Source: Aneurinibacillus soli
GTDB lineage: Bacteria; Bacillota; Bacilli; Aneurinibacillales; Aneurinibacillaceae
DNA: 64,000 nt
NCBI RefSeq assembly: GCF_002355375.1
Contig: NZ_AP017312.1
Span: 737,501-801,500 of the forward strand
Reading direction: 5' to 3'
Under the pieces are notes generated by a model that saw nothing but the letters and a program-made list of their open reading frames with translations, was not told the DNA's origin and did no database searches. Each line of letters begins with the position of its first letter. The stretch's first letter is position 1. Made by a program: the position numbers and the translations under genes. Positions 57,301-64,000 of this stretch are shown here, piece after piece.

Positions 57301-57776
57301 GCCAGACGAAAGATCCATACCTTTGCCTGGCTGATTTCTTGAAGCCCGTTGAAAGCGGGGAGATGGATTATGTGGCATTCCTTGTCGTAACAGCGGGCGA
57401 AGGTGTGCGTGAGAAAGCGGAAGAATGGAAAGAAAAAGGCGATTATTTGCGTTCCCATGCCTTGCAGGCGCTGGCATTAGAGTTGGCGGAGGCATTTGCT
57501 GAGCGTGCGCATCATATTATTCGTGATACATGGGGCTTTCCAGACCGGGCGGAGATGACCATGCTTGAACGTTTTGGTGCACGCTATCAGGGGATTCGCG
57601 TCTCATTCGGCTACCCAGCTTGCCCGGATTTAGAAGACCAGAAGAAACTGTTTGCACTTATGCACCCGGAAGATATCGGGGTTATTCTGACAGAAGGGTG
57701 CATGATGGAGCCGGAAGCATCTGTATCAGCGATGGTATTCTCTCATCCAGAAGCACGCTATTTCAATGCGGAGTAG
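54321..57776 (+). CDS. metH: cobalamin-dependent methionine synthase
   Basis: 1151 residues, a complete four-module enzyme. Start ATG 54321 with AAGGGG 9 bases before it; the preceding 29 codons lie inside the riboswitch leader. Homocysteine domain with zinc cysteines (SVGLNCATGP and GGCCGTTPDH), pterin domain (IGSKKFRDLIKEGKYEEASE, MIDSTDPNVI), cap and B12 domain with the cobalt-ligand motif DVHDIGKN and GLSGLLVKSAQQM, and the SAM-binding reactivation domain (NWRMLIGKHL, GIRVSFGYPACPDLEDQ). Cotranscribed with the MTHFR fusion gene 21 bp downstream. Confidence 0.97.
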   Translation: MKETTTPAKLALEARLAEKILVIDGAMGTMLQQANLGPDDFGGEAYDGCNELLNVTRPDVIRSIHEKYLEAGADIIETNTFGGASVVLAEYEVQDRAREINLAAARLAKEAVDAYSTPDWPRYVAGAIGPTTKTLSVTGGITFEELIDSYYEQVLALIEGGVDVLLLETAQDTLNVKAGGVAIQKAFDTLDRRLPVMISGTIEPMGTTLAGQNIEAFYISLTHLKPISVGLNCATGPEFMRDHIRTLSGMADCTVSCYPNAGLPDEDGNYHESPQTLATKLAGFAEQGWINVTGGCCGTTPDHIRAIADVMKQYEPRKPGGIDTHVVSGIEPVYLDPDSRPLFVGERTNVIGSKKFRDLIKEGKYEEASEIARAQVKRGAHVIDICLADPDRDEASDMEAFLQFVVRKVKVPLMIDSTDPNVIALALKYSQGKAIINSINLEDGEERFDEVAPLLTKFGGAVVVGTIDEEGMAVTRERKLEVAARSYDLLVNKYGLNPRDLIFDPLVFPVGTGDEAYIGSAKETVEGIRLIKEKFPECQTILGVSNVSFGLPPAGREVLNAVYLYHCTKAGLDYAIVNTEKLQRFASISDEERTMAEELLFDTTDETLASFTAFYREKKVEANVEVSNLTLEERLARYVVEGTKEGLVPDLEEARNKYKPLEIINGPLMTGMDEVGRLFNDNQLIVAEVLQSAEVMKAAVAHLEPYMEKTESAAKGTVMLATVKGDVHDIGKNLVEIILGNNGYDIINLGIKVTPEQIIQACRESKPDMIGLSGLLVKSAQQMVTTAQDLKEAGIDAPILVGGAALTRKFTDTRIAPQYDGLVLYAKDAMYGLDLANKLANPKERAALEAAHEEALAAWAVPENAAVEVKAAEFVPTRSNVGSSTPVYLAPDTDRHVLRDYPLTHLQPYINWRMLIGKHLGVRGNVDKLLEEGDPKTTELKAVLDELLAEAKQTGLLKVQAMYRFFPAQGDGNKVYVYDPADHSRIIQTFEFPRQTKDPYLCLADFLKPVESGEMDYVAFLVVTAGEGVREKAEEWKEKGDYLRSHALQALALELAEAFAERAHHIIRDTWGFPDRAEMTMLERFGARYQGIRVSFGYPACPDLEDQKKLFALMHPEDIGVILTEGCMMEPEASVSAMVFSHPEARYFNAE

Positions 57777-57797
57777 CAGGGGAAAGGAGATAGAGAA

Positions 57798-59648
57798 ATG
57801 GCAAAAGAGAACCTCAAACAATATCTGCAAGACCATCTACTGATTGGAGACGGAGCCATGGCCACATGGCTCTACCGTCTTGGCGTGCCGATAGGAGTCT
57901 GTTATGAAGAACTGACGCTGTCTAATCCAGAGTTGATTGGAAGTGTGCACCGTTCGTATTATGACGCCGGCGCACGGTTTATTCAGACAAACACATACGG
58001 CGCACACCGTGATTCGCTTGCCCGCCATGGGCTTGGGCATAAGGTGACCCGTATTAATCGTAAGGCGGCACAGTTAGCACGGGAATCTGTGGGAGAGGAT
58101 GCGTACATCGCGGGTGGCATTGGCTCCATCAATGGGGGCCGCGTGCGTGATACGAATATTCAGCCGTATGCCGAGCAGTTCGAGGAACAGACAGAGGCGC
58201 TCCTGCTTGGTGGGGTTGACGCAATTCTACTGGAGACGTTCCTTGACCTGGATGAGCTGCTGCTGGCACTGAATGTAATCCGCCCGATGACGGACCTGCC
58301 GATTATTGCTCAGCTTGCCACAATTGAAGTAGGCCGCACGCGTGATGGTTTTACATTGAGCCAGGCATTTGCCGAGATGAAAAAGGCGGGAGCCGATATC
58401 GTCGGTCTGAATTGCCGTCTCGGTCCGGCAGAAGCGCTCCGATCGATTGAGCAGACGATTATCCCGGATGATACGCCGTTTTCCGTGTTTCCGAATGCGG
58501 GTCGTCTGGCCATCTCGGATGGGGAATATTCATACGCATCTGTGCCGCAGTACTTCGGAGATAGTGCGCTTCGCTTCCGTACGCAGGGTGCACGCCTGAT
58601 CGGTGGCTGCTGTGGAACGACACCGGAGCATATCCGTATGATGGCACAAGTACTGGCAGAGCGTGAGCCACTGCCGCGTGTCAATCCAGTGCGTGAGGCA
58701 GAGGAAGCATTCGTTCCGATTGAGATCGGATCGCCGTCGGTTCGTCCACCGAGCATTGTGGATACGGTAAAGGAACGTCATACGATTATTGTCGAATTAG
58801 ACCCGCCACGTGATCTCGATACAGAGCGGTTCTTAGCCGGAACCGCTGCCTTGCAGGATGCGGGTGCGGATGCGGTCACATTGGCAGATAATTCGCTGGC
58901 GACGACGCGCATGAGTAATCTGGCGCTCGGGGCCATGATGAAATCGAAGCTCGGGGCGGAGCCGTTGCTGCACATCGCCTGCCGTGACCGTAATCTGATC
59001 GGCCAGCAGTCGCACTTGATGGGCATGCATGCGCTCGGCATTCACCAGGCACTCGTTATTACGGGCGACCCGGCTCGTTTCGGTGATTTGCCAGGGGCAA
59101 GTTCCGTGTTTGACGTTTCTTCGTTTGACTTGATCCGCATGATCAAGCAGTTGAATGAAGGATTTACGTTCTCCGGTAAGCCGCTGAAGCAGCGGGCAAA
59201 CTTCGTCGTGGGGGCTGCATTCAACCCGCATGTGCGCCAGTTCGATGCGGCGCTGCGTCGTTTGGAGAAGAAAATCGAAGCGGGTGCGGATTATATTATG
59301 ACGCAGCCGGTGTATGATGTGGAGATGATTGAGCGGATTCATGAGGGGGCAAAGCATCTTGATGTGCCGATTTTTATCGGCATTATGCCGCTCACCGGAT
59401 CACGCAACGCCGAGTTCTTGCATAATGAGGTACCGGGTATTCGGTTGTCTGACGAGGCACGGGAGCGGATGCGGAAGTTTGAATCAGGTCCAGAGGCACG
59501 CGCAGAAGGTGTGGCGATTGCACGGGAGTTGACGGATGCGGCGATGGCGTATTTCAATGGTATTTATTTGATTACGCCGTTCTTCTATTATGAGATGACG
59601 GCGGAGTTGACACGGTATATTCGCCAGAAGTCATCGGTTGTCTTGTAA
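57798..59648 (+). CDS. yitJ: bifunctional homocysteine S-methyltransferase / 5,10-methylene-THF reductase
   Basis: 616 residues. Residues 1-300 form a homocysteine S-methyltransferase (LLIGDGAMATWLYRLGVPIG, DIVGLNCRLGP, LIGGCCGTTPEH with zinc cysteines). Residues 320-610 form a MetF-type reductase (IVELDPPRDLDTERFL, DAVTLADNSLATTRMSN, and the flavin region LVITGDPARFGDLPGAS). B. subtilis YitJ has this same fusion and also an S-box. It supplies 5-methyl-THF for MetH. GGGGAAAGGAG precedes ATG 57798. Confidence 0.95.
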   Translation: MAKENLKQYLQDHLLIGDGAMATWLYRLGVPIGVCYEELTLSNPELIGSVHRSYYDAGARFIQTNTYGAHRDSLARHGLGHKVTRINRKAAQLARESVGEDAYIAGGIGSINGGRVRDTNIQPYAEQFEEQTEALLLGGVDAILLETFLDLDELLLALNVIRPMTDLPIIAQLATIEVGRTRDGFTLSQAFAEMKKAGADIVGLNCRLGPAEALRSIEQTIIPDDTPFSVFPNAGRLAISDGEYSYASVPQYFGDSALRFRTQGARLIGGCCGTTPEHIRMMAQVLAEREPLPRVNPVREAEEAFVPIEIGSPSVRPPSIVDTVKERHTIIVELDPPRDLDTERFLAGTAALQDAGADAVTLADNSLATTRMSNLALGAMMKSKLGAEPLLHIACRDRNLIGQQSHLMGMHALGIHQALVITGDPARFGDLPGASSVFDVSSFDLIRMIKQLNEGFTFSGKPLKQRANFVVGAAFNPHVRQFDAALRRLEKKIEAGADYIMTQPVYDVEMIERIHEGAKHLDVPIFIGIMPLTGSRNAEFLHNEVPGIRLSDEARERMRKFESGPEARAEGVAIARELTDAAMAYFNGIYLITPFFYYEMTAELTRYIRQKSSVVL

Positions 59649-59667
59649 AGCATAGGTAAAGGGTATG

Positions 59668-59695
59668 GACCGTCTTGGGAGAGGCGGTCTTTTTT
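59668..59695 (+). terminator. terminator of the metH operon
   Basis: GACCGTC pairs with GGCGGTC (one G-T) around TTGGGAGA, followed by TTTTTT. Confidence 0.88.
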
Positions 59696-59757
59696 GATCC
59701 AGTTCTTTACAGGATTTGAGAAGTTGATAGTTTATTTATAGACCGAACGTTCAGTTT

Positions 59758-59798
59758 AGACGAGAATCCAGCCTCTACATGAAGCTGGATTCTCGTCT
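59758..59798. terminator. 15-bp perfect hairpin next to the dipeptidase gene
   Basis: AGACGAGAATCCAGC and GCTGGATTCTCGTCT form a perfect 15-bp stem with an 11-nt loop. It lies 13 bp after the stop of the minus-strand dipeptidase gene; the T run is weak, but the stability suggests transcription termination. Confidence 0.65.
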
Positions 59799-59810
59799 AC
59801 TATATGGGGA

Positions 59811-61190
59811 TTAGTTCCACTCTGTATGCGCTAGCTCTTTCAGATAGGCGCAGATCGTCAGTAGCCCTTTATCAAAATTCTCAAGATGGAAATGCTCGTT
59901 CGGCGCATGGAAGTTCTCACCCGGCAGACCGAAACCCATCAGGACGACCGGAACAGCAAGTAGACGACCAAAGCCTTCCACAATGGGAATCGAGCCACCC
60001 ATCCGGGTCAGGGCGGGCTTGACTTCATACGCTTTCTCATACGCGGTCATCGCCGCCTGAATCACCGGATGATCGTACGGCATCTGGAATGGGCGGCCTT
60101 TATCCGTCCGGGTTACCGTGACGCGAACGCCTGGCGGTGTATGGGCGTGAATGTGCGCTTCCACAGCATTAAGAATGTCATCCGGTTCCTGGTCGGCAAC
60201 CAGTCGGCAGGAAAGCTTGGCGTGTGCTTCAGCGGGTAGGACGGTTTTAGTGCCTTCACCTTGGAAGCCACCATACAACCCATTTATTTCAAGGGTCGGG
60301 CGTGTCCATGTACGCTCAAGGAAGCTATAGCCTGCTTCACCGTACAGTTCGGATACGTTCAGCTCCTGCTTAACGGCTCCCTCATCATAATTCAGTTCCC
60401 GATACGCCTGACGTTCTTCCTCAGTCAGCGGTACGACCTTATCATAAAATCCGTCGACTGCTACCCGTCCGTCCGCATTGTGCAGAGAAGCGAGAATAGA
60501 GGAGAGGGCGTGCAGTGGATTGGCCACACCCCCACCGTAAATGCCGGAATGCAGGTCGCCCTTTGCGCCATACACATCAATCTGCATCGCGCATAATCCA
60601 CGCAGACCGTAGCAAATCGCAGGCTTGCCTCGCTCTAGCATCGGGGTATCCGAGATGACCAGCACATCGGCGGCAAGCAGGTCTTTATTTTCTGCTACAA
60701 ATGGCTCAAGTGTCGGACTGCCCACTTCTTCTTCGCCTTCGATGCAGAACTTGATGTTGACCGGAAGTTTTCCTTCTGTCTGAAGAAGCGCTTCTACAGC
60801 TTTAATATGCATGAACACTTGCCCTTTATCATCGGATGCGCCACGCGCGTAAATTTTTTCGTCCCGAATATCCGGCTCAAAAGGTGGGGTTTGCCATAGA
60901 TGCAGAGGATCGACCGGCTGTACGTCATAGTGCCCGTATACAAGTACGGTTTTATCGCTGTCGGCGTGCAGCCAGTCGGCATATACAATTGGATTACTCG
61001 CCGTTGGCATCAGTTTCACATTCTCCAGTCCTGCTGCTTTCAGGGAATCGACTAGCCACTCTGCTGCTCGCTTCATGTCTTCTTTATGCTCAGAGAGCGC
61101 ACTCACACTTGGGATGCGCAGAAAAGTCTTCATTTCTTCTAGGTGTTCAGCTCGGTGTTCTTTTAGAAATCCTTCATATTTCTCTGTCAT
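59811..61190 (-). CDS. M20-family dipeptidase
   Basis: 459 residues. Zinc and catalytic residues: VLVYGHYDVQPVDP, ARGASDDKGQVFMH, and CIEGEEEVGSPTL. The lid domain has GVRVTVTRTDKGRPF and DLHSGIYGGGVANP. Cytosolic; it splits dipeptides, probably with broad preference, like other PepV/CNDP-type enzymes. Single gene, ATG behind AAGGAG. Confidence 0.93.
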   Translation of the reverse strand: MTEKYEGFLKEHRAEHLEEMKTFLRIPSVSALSEHKEDMKRAAEWLVDSLKAAGLENVKLMPTASNPIVYADWLHADSDKTVLVYGHYDVQPVDPLHLWQTPPFEPDIRDEKIYARGASDDKGQVFMHIKAVEALLQTEGKLPVNIKFCIEGEEEVGSPTLEPFVAENKDLLAADVLVISDTPMLERGKPAICYGLRGLCAMQIDVYGAKGDLHSGIYGGGVANPLHALSSILASLHNADGRVAVDGFYDKVVPLTEEERQAYRELNYDEGAVKQELNVSELYGEAGYSFLERTWTRPTLEINGLYGGFQGEGTKTVLPAEAHAKLSCRLVADQEPDDILNAVEAHIHAHTPPGVRVTVTRTDKGRPFQMPYDHPVIQAAMTAYEKAYEVKPALTRMGGSIPIVEGFGRLLAVPVVLMGFGLPGENFHAPNEHFHLENFDKGLLTICAYLKELAHTEWN

Positions 61191-61517
61191 GTTATCTAGT
61201 CTCCTTTATTTAGGAAATAAGGTTTAGCATTACCTTTGCCAACAATAATAAAACAAGCTCTTTTCTTAATATAGAAGAAACTTTTTTTACATAATGAGGG
61301 TTATTATTCTTAATTATCTTTATATGTTAAAATAGGGGAATATCGATATACAAATTTTCATAGGATTTTTTGATGATTTCTCATCAATCTTTAATGTCTA
61401 TCTTATTTCCAGTGATTATTATAAGAAATAGAGCTCATTGTCAGCTTGATGGACAGGGTTATTCAATAAATCTAAAGAGAGAAAAACTCCAGCATTTGCA
61501 AGGAGCGAGGAAAAAAT
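61191..61517. other. AT-rich gap without a gene
   Basis: 327 bp between the divergent dipeptidase and deacetylase genes. Only a short inverted repeat (TTGATGA/TCATCAA, 61368-61385) and AT-rich promoter-like sequence are visible. I see no RNA or reading frame. Confidence 0.6.
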
Positions 61518-62429
61518 ATGAAAAAAATGGGGCTAGTATTATCTGTTTTACTTATCGTATATATGCTTTCTGCTTGTAGTACATTCGATAAGGATGTAGC
61601 TGGAACACAGGAAAATTCCGGGGCCCAGAAAAAACATAAGCACCAGCATGAAAATCCGTTTATTCCATCTCATACGTATGAGAAAGGGGACATAGATGCA
61701 TCTGTTCCTGGGGTTCCTGTTCTTATGTATCATCACATACTAAAGGCAAGTGAAAATAAAAAATTTCGTAAGAATCCAGCTGTAATTACACCTGAAGCTT
61801 TTGCTGTCCAAATGAAAATTCTGCATGATAATGGGTACAAGACGATTCAGCTTGATACACTTGAACAATATGTGGATAAAAAAATTAAGCTGCCCGCAAA
61901 AACAGTGGTTTTAACCTTTGATGATGGTTATTTGACAAATTTTATGTACGCTTATCCGATACTTAAGCGTTATCAGTATAAAGCAACCATGTTCGTAATC
62001 ACAGGGTCTATGCAGCAAGATCCGGAAAAGTTCAATCCAGATATGTTAAACCGCGTAAGCTGGTCTGAATTACCTAAGTACAGTGATGTATTTACGTATG
62101 AGCCCCATGCGCATCACTTCCACCGTGTACTCGGTAAGGAAAGTTTTATGTTGGCACAGCCACGTGTAGCAGTTAAAAATGATATCCATACCGTTAGCGA
62201 ATTATTACATGCTCATCACTTTGGTAACCGTTACTTTGCGTATCCATACGGTCAGTATAACCAAAACACGATTAAAATTTTAAAACAAGAAGGCATCCAT
62301 ATGGCCTTTACAACTAGAAAAGGAAGGGTATATCCAGGCAGTCCAAAATTTGAATTGAATCGCATCGGTGTGTTTCCGTATACAAGTCTTAAAGAATTTA
62401 AAAAGAGCATCGGTTTAAATGCTTTGTGA
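61518..62429 (+). CDS. polysaccharide deacetylase lipoprotein
   Basis: 303 residues. Lipoprotein signal peptide with lipobox LSAC (MKKMGLVLSVLLIVYMLSAC), followed by a short Lys/His-rich linker. The NodB domain has the metal/catalytic motifs VVLTFDDGYLTNF and HAHHFHR and the end motif RYFAYPYGQYN. Predicted to remove acetyl groups from cell-wall glycan or a surface polysaccharide on the outer face of the membrane. GCAAGGAGCGAGG precedes ATG. Confidence 0.93.
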   Translation: MKKMGLVLSVLLIVYMLSACSTFDKDVAGTQENSGAQKKHKHQHENPFIPSHTYEKGDIDASVPGVPVLMYHHILKASENKKFRKNPAVITPEAFAVQMKILHDNGYKTIQLDTLEQYVDKKIKLPAKTVVLTFDDGYLTNFMYAYPILKRYQYKATMFVITGSMQQDPEKFNPDMLNRVSWSELPKYSDVFTYEPHAHHFHRVLGKESFMLAQPRVAVKNDIHTVSELLHAHHFGNRYFAYPYGQYNQNTIKILKQEGIHMAFTTRKGRVYPGSPKFELNRIGVFPYTSLKEFKKSIGLNAL

Positions 62430-62456
62430 AATAGCTGCTCAAATAAAAAAGAAAAC

Positions 62457-62485
62457 AAGTCATCTTAAGTTAGGTGGCTTTTTTC
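62457..62485 (+). terminator. terminator after the deacetylase gene
   Basis: AAGTCATCT pairs with AGGTGGCTT (two G-T pairs) around TAAGTT, followed by TTTTTT. Confidence 0.7.
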
Positions 62486-62497
62486 TGTTACCTGTTA

Positions 62498-62513
62498 TAT
62501 AAGTTGAATTAAA
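62498..62513. repeat. left terminal inverted repeat of the IS630 element
   Basis: TATAAGTTGAATTAAA; identical on the opposite strand at 63624-63639. Preceded by TA. Confidence 0.93.
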
Positions 62514-62517
62514 TAAT

Positions 62518-63006
62518 TTACATTTTTGTGCACAAGCGATTCACAATCCGACATAAATCTTGATTTATGTGCTGAATAAATGCCTGTACATTGGTACGAA
62601 TCTCTTTTACAGATTCATAAAACACATTTTCGATGATTGATTTTTTCAGCCATTTCCACAAGCCTTCGATAAGGTTAAGGTTTGGACTATACGGAGGCAA
62701 AAAGACAAGGGAGAGACGCTCCGCCTGTTCTTGTAAAAAGGGCTGAATCAATTTTGCATGATGAATACGTGCATTATCCAGAACCATGACAATTTTCCCT
62801 GTGGGATACTGTTCAAGTACAAGTTCTAAAAAGGAAAGAAATGTTTGGGCGTCGTACTGTTCACGTTCGATACAGAATACGTTTCCTGTTTCATAGTTCA
62901 AGGCTCCAATTAGCTTTACACCCTGATGCTTTCCATACGTTGGAATAAGGCGTTGCTTCCCCCGAAGAAACCAGGTAGAACTAACAGCCTGATAATCCCG
63001 GATCAT
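62518..63006 (-). CDS. IS630 transposase, catalytic part (second frame)
   Basis: Contains the DDE domain of the transposase: the first Asp lies before the listed start in LFQDEAMIRDYQA (in frame up to 63050), the second in VMVLDNARIHHAK, and the Glu in YSPNLNLIEGLWKWLKK. The frame is not likely to be translated from its own start (no ribosome site); it should be joined to the N-terminal frame at the A-run 63053-63060 by a +1 shift or loss of one A during transcription. Confidence 0.9.
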   Translation of the reverse strand: MIRDYQAVSSTWFLRGKQRLIPTYGKHQGVKLIGALNYETGNVFCIEREQYDAQTFLSFLELVLEQYPTGKIVMVLDNARIHHAKLIQPFLQEQAERLSLVFLPPYSPNLNLIEGLWKWLKKSIIENVFYESVKEIRTNVQAFIQHINQDLCRIVNRLCTKM

Positions 63007-63031
63007 CGCTTCATCTTGGAAAAGAACGTGG

Positions 63032-63556
63032 TCAATTTCTCCATTCAGAAGTTTTTTTTATCCCCGTAAAGGTTTCACGAAAAGCTTCCTGTTTTTCAGG
63101 ATCGGCTTTGGCAAGGGTATAAGAAGCTTTTGTATAGCTAAAACCGAGACGTTTCAAAAGTATGGTTACTCCTTTTAGTGTGTAAGAAACTCCATACTCT
63201 CGTTCGATCCATTTCCCAATTAGACCTGCGGTCCAGTTATACTCGACAGGGACATCAACATCAATCGGACGTTTCGTTGCGACTACCTCAGCCACCTGTT
63301 GTTCTTGTTCTTCCGTTAAACGTTTCGGTGCGCCAGGAGAATGTCTGAGTTCCAGACCAGCCAGCCCGTTTTTTCGATACAGTTTCAAATACGTGCAGAT
63401 GGTTTGGGGTGTACGCCCAAGAAGCTGTGCAATATCTTTATTTTTCTTTCCACAAAGATGAAGATACACGGTTTGATAGCGTTCGAACATCCGCTTATCC
63501 TTCGTGGTGTTCATCGCTTTCCTTGCTTCTTGTATGTCAATCTGCTTCTCATTCAT
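63032..63556 (-). CDS. IS630 transposase, DNA-binding part (first frame)
   Basis: 174 residues. The start at 63556 follows GGAGAGG. Helix-turn-helix: NKDIAQLLGRTPQTICTYLK, then a winged region (LIGKWIEREYGVSYTLKGVT). The frame ends soon after an A8 run (ATAAAAAAAACTTCTG), past which the catalytic frame is open in the next phase. IS630-type elements often use such slippery A runs to make full-length transposase. Confidence 0.9.
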   Translation of the reverse strand: MNEKQIDIQEARKAMNTTKDKRMFERYQTVYLHLCGKKNKDIAQLLGRTPQTICTYLKLYRKNGLAGLELRHSPGAPKRLTEEQEQQVAEVVATKRPIDVDVPVEYNWTAGLIGKWIEREYGVSYTLKGVTILLKRLGFSYTKASYTLAKADPEKQEAFRETFTGIKKTSEWRN

Positions 63557-63623
63557 CTTTTTGTCGCCTCTCCATCGTGAAAATCTTGATAGAGGTTTAT
63601 TTCCACACAAAACATAAAAAACC

Positions 63624-63639
63624 TTTAATTCAACTTATA
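63624..63639. repeat. right terminal inverted repeat of the IS630 element
   Basis: Reverse complement reads TATAAGTTGAATTAAA, as at 62498. Followed by TA. Confidence 0.93.
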
Positions 63640-63772
63640 TAGCTTGTTACACCGCAAACAATTTTCCAAAGGGTGTGAAGGGAGGAAGAAGGGTAACATA
63701 GAAGTAAACGGAAATACGGGGCAGAGGCATCAATGGTGGAGTGATTTGAGTTCATCCAGCGAAATCGTAGAA

Positions 63773-63801
63773 TTTACGGGCAGCGCAAATCGCCATATAA
63801 T
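63773..63801 (+). promoter_or_regulatory. promoter of the toprim gene
   Basis: TTTACG (63773-63778), 17 bp, TATAAT (63796-63801). About 45 bp before the start codon. Confidence 0.6.
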
Positions 63802-63848
63802 AGAAGAGAGGACAAATATGTTGGTATATTCACTGTGAGGTGAGCGTC

Positions 63849-64000
63849 ATGATTGTGAACAAAGTCATTATCGTGGAAGGCAAGACCGACAAGAAACGTC
63901 TGGAAAAAATTATTGCAGAACCAGTCGAGATTATCTGCACCAACGGCACATTAAGTAGCTATAAGCTTGAGGAGCTATACAGTGAGGCAGGGGATGCAGA
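63849..64000 (+). CDS. toprim-domain protein (YusF-like), cut by the window end
   Basis: Only the first 50 residues are in the window. The start at ATG 63849 follows GTGAGGTGAGCG. KVIIVEGKTDKKRLEKIIAE carries the toprim glutamate, and VEIICTNGTLSSYKLEEL follows, as in YusF/RNase M5-like toprim proteins of Bacilli. The conserved DxD part lies beyond the edge. A small RNA-processing or DNA-related role is likely, but not established. Confidence 0.82.
   Translation, partial: MIVNKVIIVEGKTDKKRLEKIIAEPVEIICTNGTLSSYKLEELYSEAGDA

Larger units (their letters stand above)
62498..63639 (-). mobile_element. IS630-family insertion sequence, complete
   Basis: 1142 bp bounded by perfect 16-bp terminal inverted repeats TATAAGTTGAATTAAA. 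TA dinucleotides directly outside each end (62496-62497 and 63640-63641) fit the TA target duplication of IS630/Tc1-mariner elements. It carries two minus-strand reading frames that together make one transposase. It landed in the gap between the deacetylase and toprim genes and appears to break nothing. Perfect ends suggest recent arrival. Confidence 0.93.

Noticed and set aside
59741-59757. GACCGAACGTTCAGTTT, like half of a TetR-type operator
   Set aside because: The palindrome is imperfect beyond GAACGTTC, and no regulator gene or promoter is next to it.
63644-63838. 64-codon frame between the IS element and the toprim gene
   Set aside because: Starts with TTG at the IS edge without ribosome site, covers the promoter of the toprim gene, and the product looks random.

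Overview
The window is chromosomal DNA of a low-to-middle-GC Gram-positive, spore-former-type bacterium of the order Bacillales. The gene order trxB-rapZ-yvcK-whiA-crh next to clpP, the cggR-gapA-pgk-tpiA-gpmI-eno glycolytic operon, secG-esterase-rnr-smpB-ssrA, the acetylated diaminopimelate branch (dapH plus deacetylase), an S-box leader and strong AGGAGG-type ribosome sites all fit. A Paenibacillaceae-like relative (Aneurinibacillus/Brevibacillus group) seems most likely; this is inferred from synteny and protein style, not from a marker gene.

Layout. 1-0.75 kb: six tRNA genes (Asp, Phe, Thr, Tyr, Gln, Lys), then a hairpin-rich stretch with a second copy of the tRNA-Lys 3' end. 0.8-7.1 kb: TPR protein, thioredoxin reductase, RapZ, YvcK, WhiA, Crh. 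7.1-10.3 kb: ClpP on the minus strand with a CtsR operator, small orphan genes, a hydrolase, a lipoprotein and a DUF2325 gene with a Fur box over its promoter. 10.3-19.1 kb: rpoN (sigma-54), then the CggR-controlled glycolytic operon. 19.1-25.9 kb: two structured repeats, a Fur-family regulator, secG, two esterases, RNase R, a third repeat, smpB and tmRNA. 25.9-36 kb: two tiny membrane proteins, an EAL phosphodiesterase with a Fur box, a YitT protein, a YkwC-like dehydrogenase, an NlpC/P60 hydrolase, a secreted stalk-domain protein, the two DAP genes, an ACT-malic enzyme and a PilZ protein.

36-46 kb is an accessory catabolic island. A clear -24/-12 promoter drives hyuA-hyuB (ATP-dependent lactam/hydantoin/carboxylase family) and an NCS1 transporter with a cysteine-rich tail. 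A dedicated sigma-54 activator and PxpB/PxpC-like genes follow. The substrate is unknown. The island lies in the same window as rpoN, which itself has a sigma-54-like site upstream.

46-54 kb: quinone oxidoreductase, an orphan gene, two more copies of the structured repeat, aconitase and a divergent IclR regulator sharing paired palindromic operators, an EamA transporter and an HD-GYP-like protein that lacks the HD histidine. 54-59.6 kb: S-box riboswitch, metH and a YitJ-type bifunctional enzyme. 59.8-64 kb: M20 dipeptidase, polysaccharide-deacetylase lipoprotein, a complete IS630-family element with a split transposase, and the start of a toprim protein.

The two most unusual items are (i) five intergenic copies of a 190-245 bp long-hairpin element whose internal stem covaries while the apical loop and a CTGTCCGCTCC block are kept, and (ii) the sigma-54-controlled hyuAB / NCS1 / PxpBC-like island.
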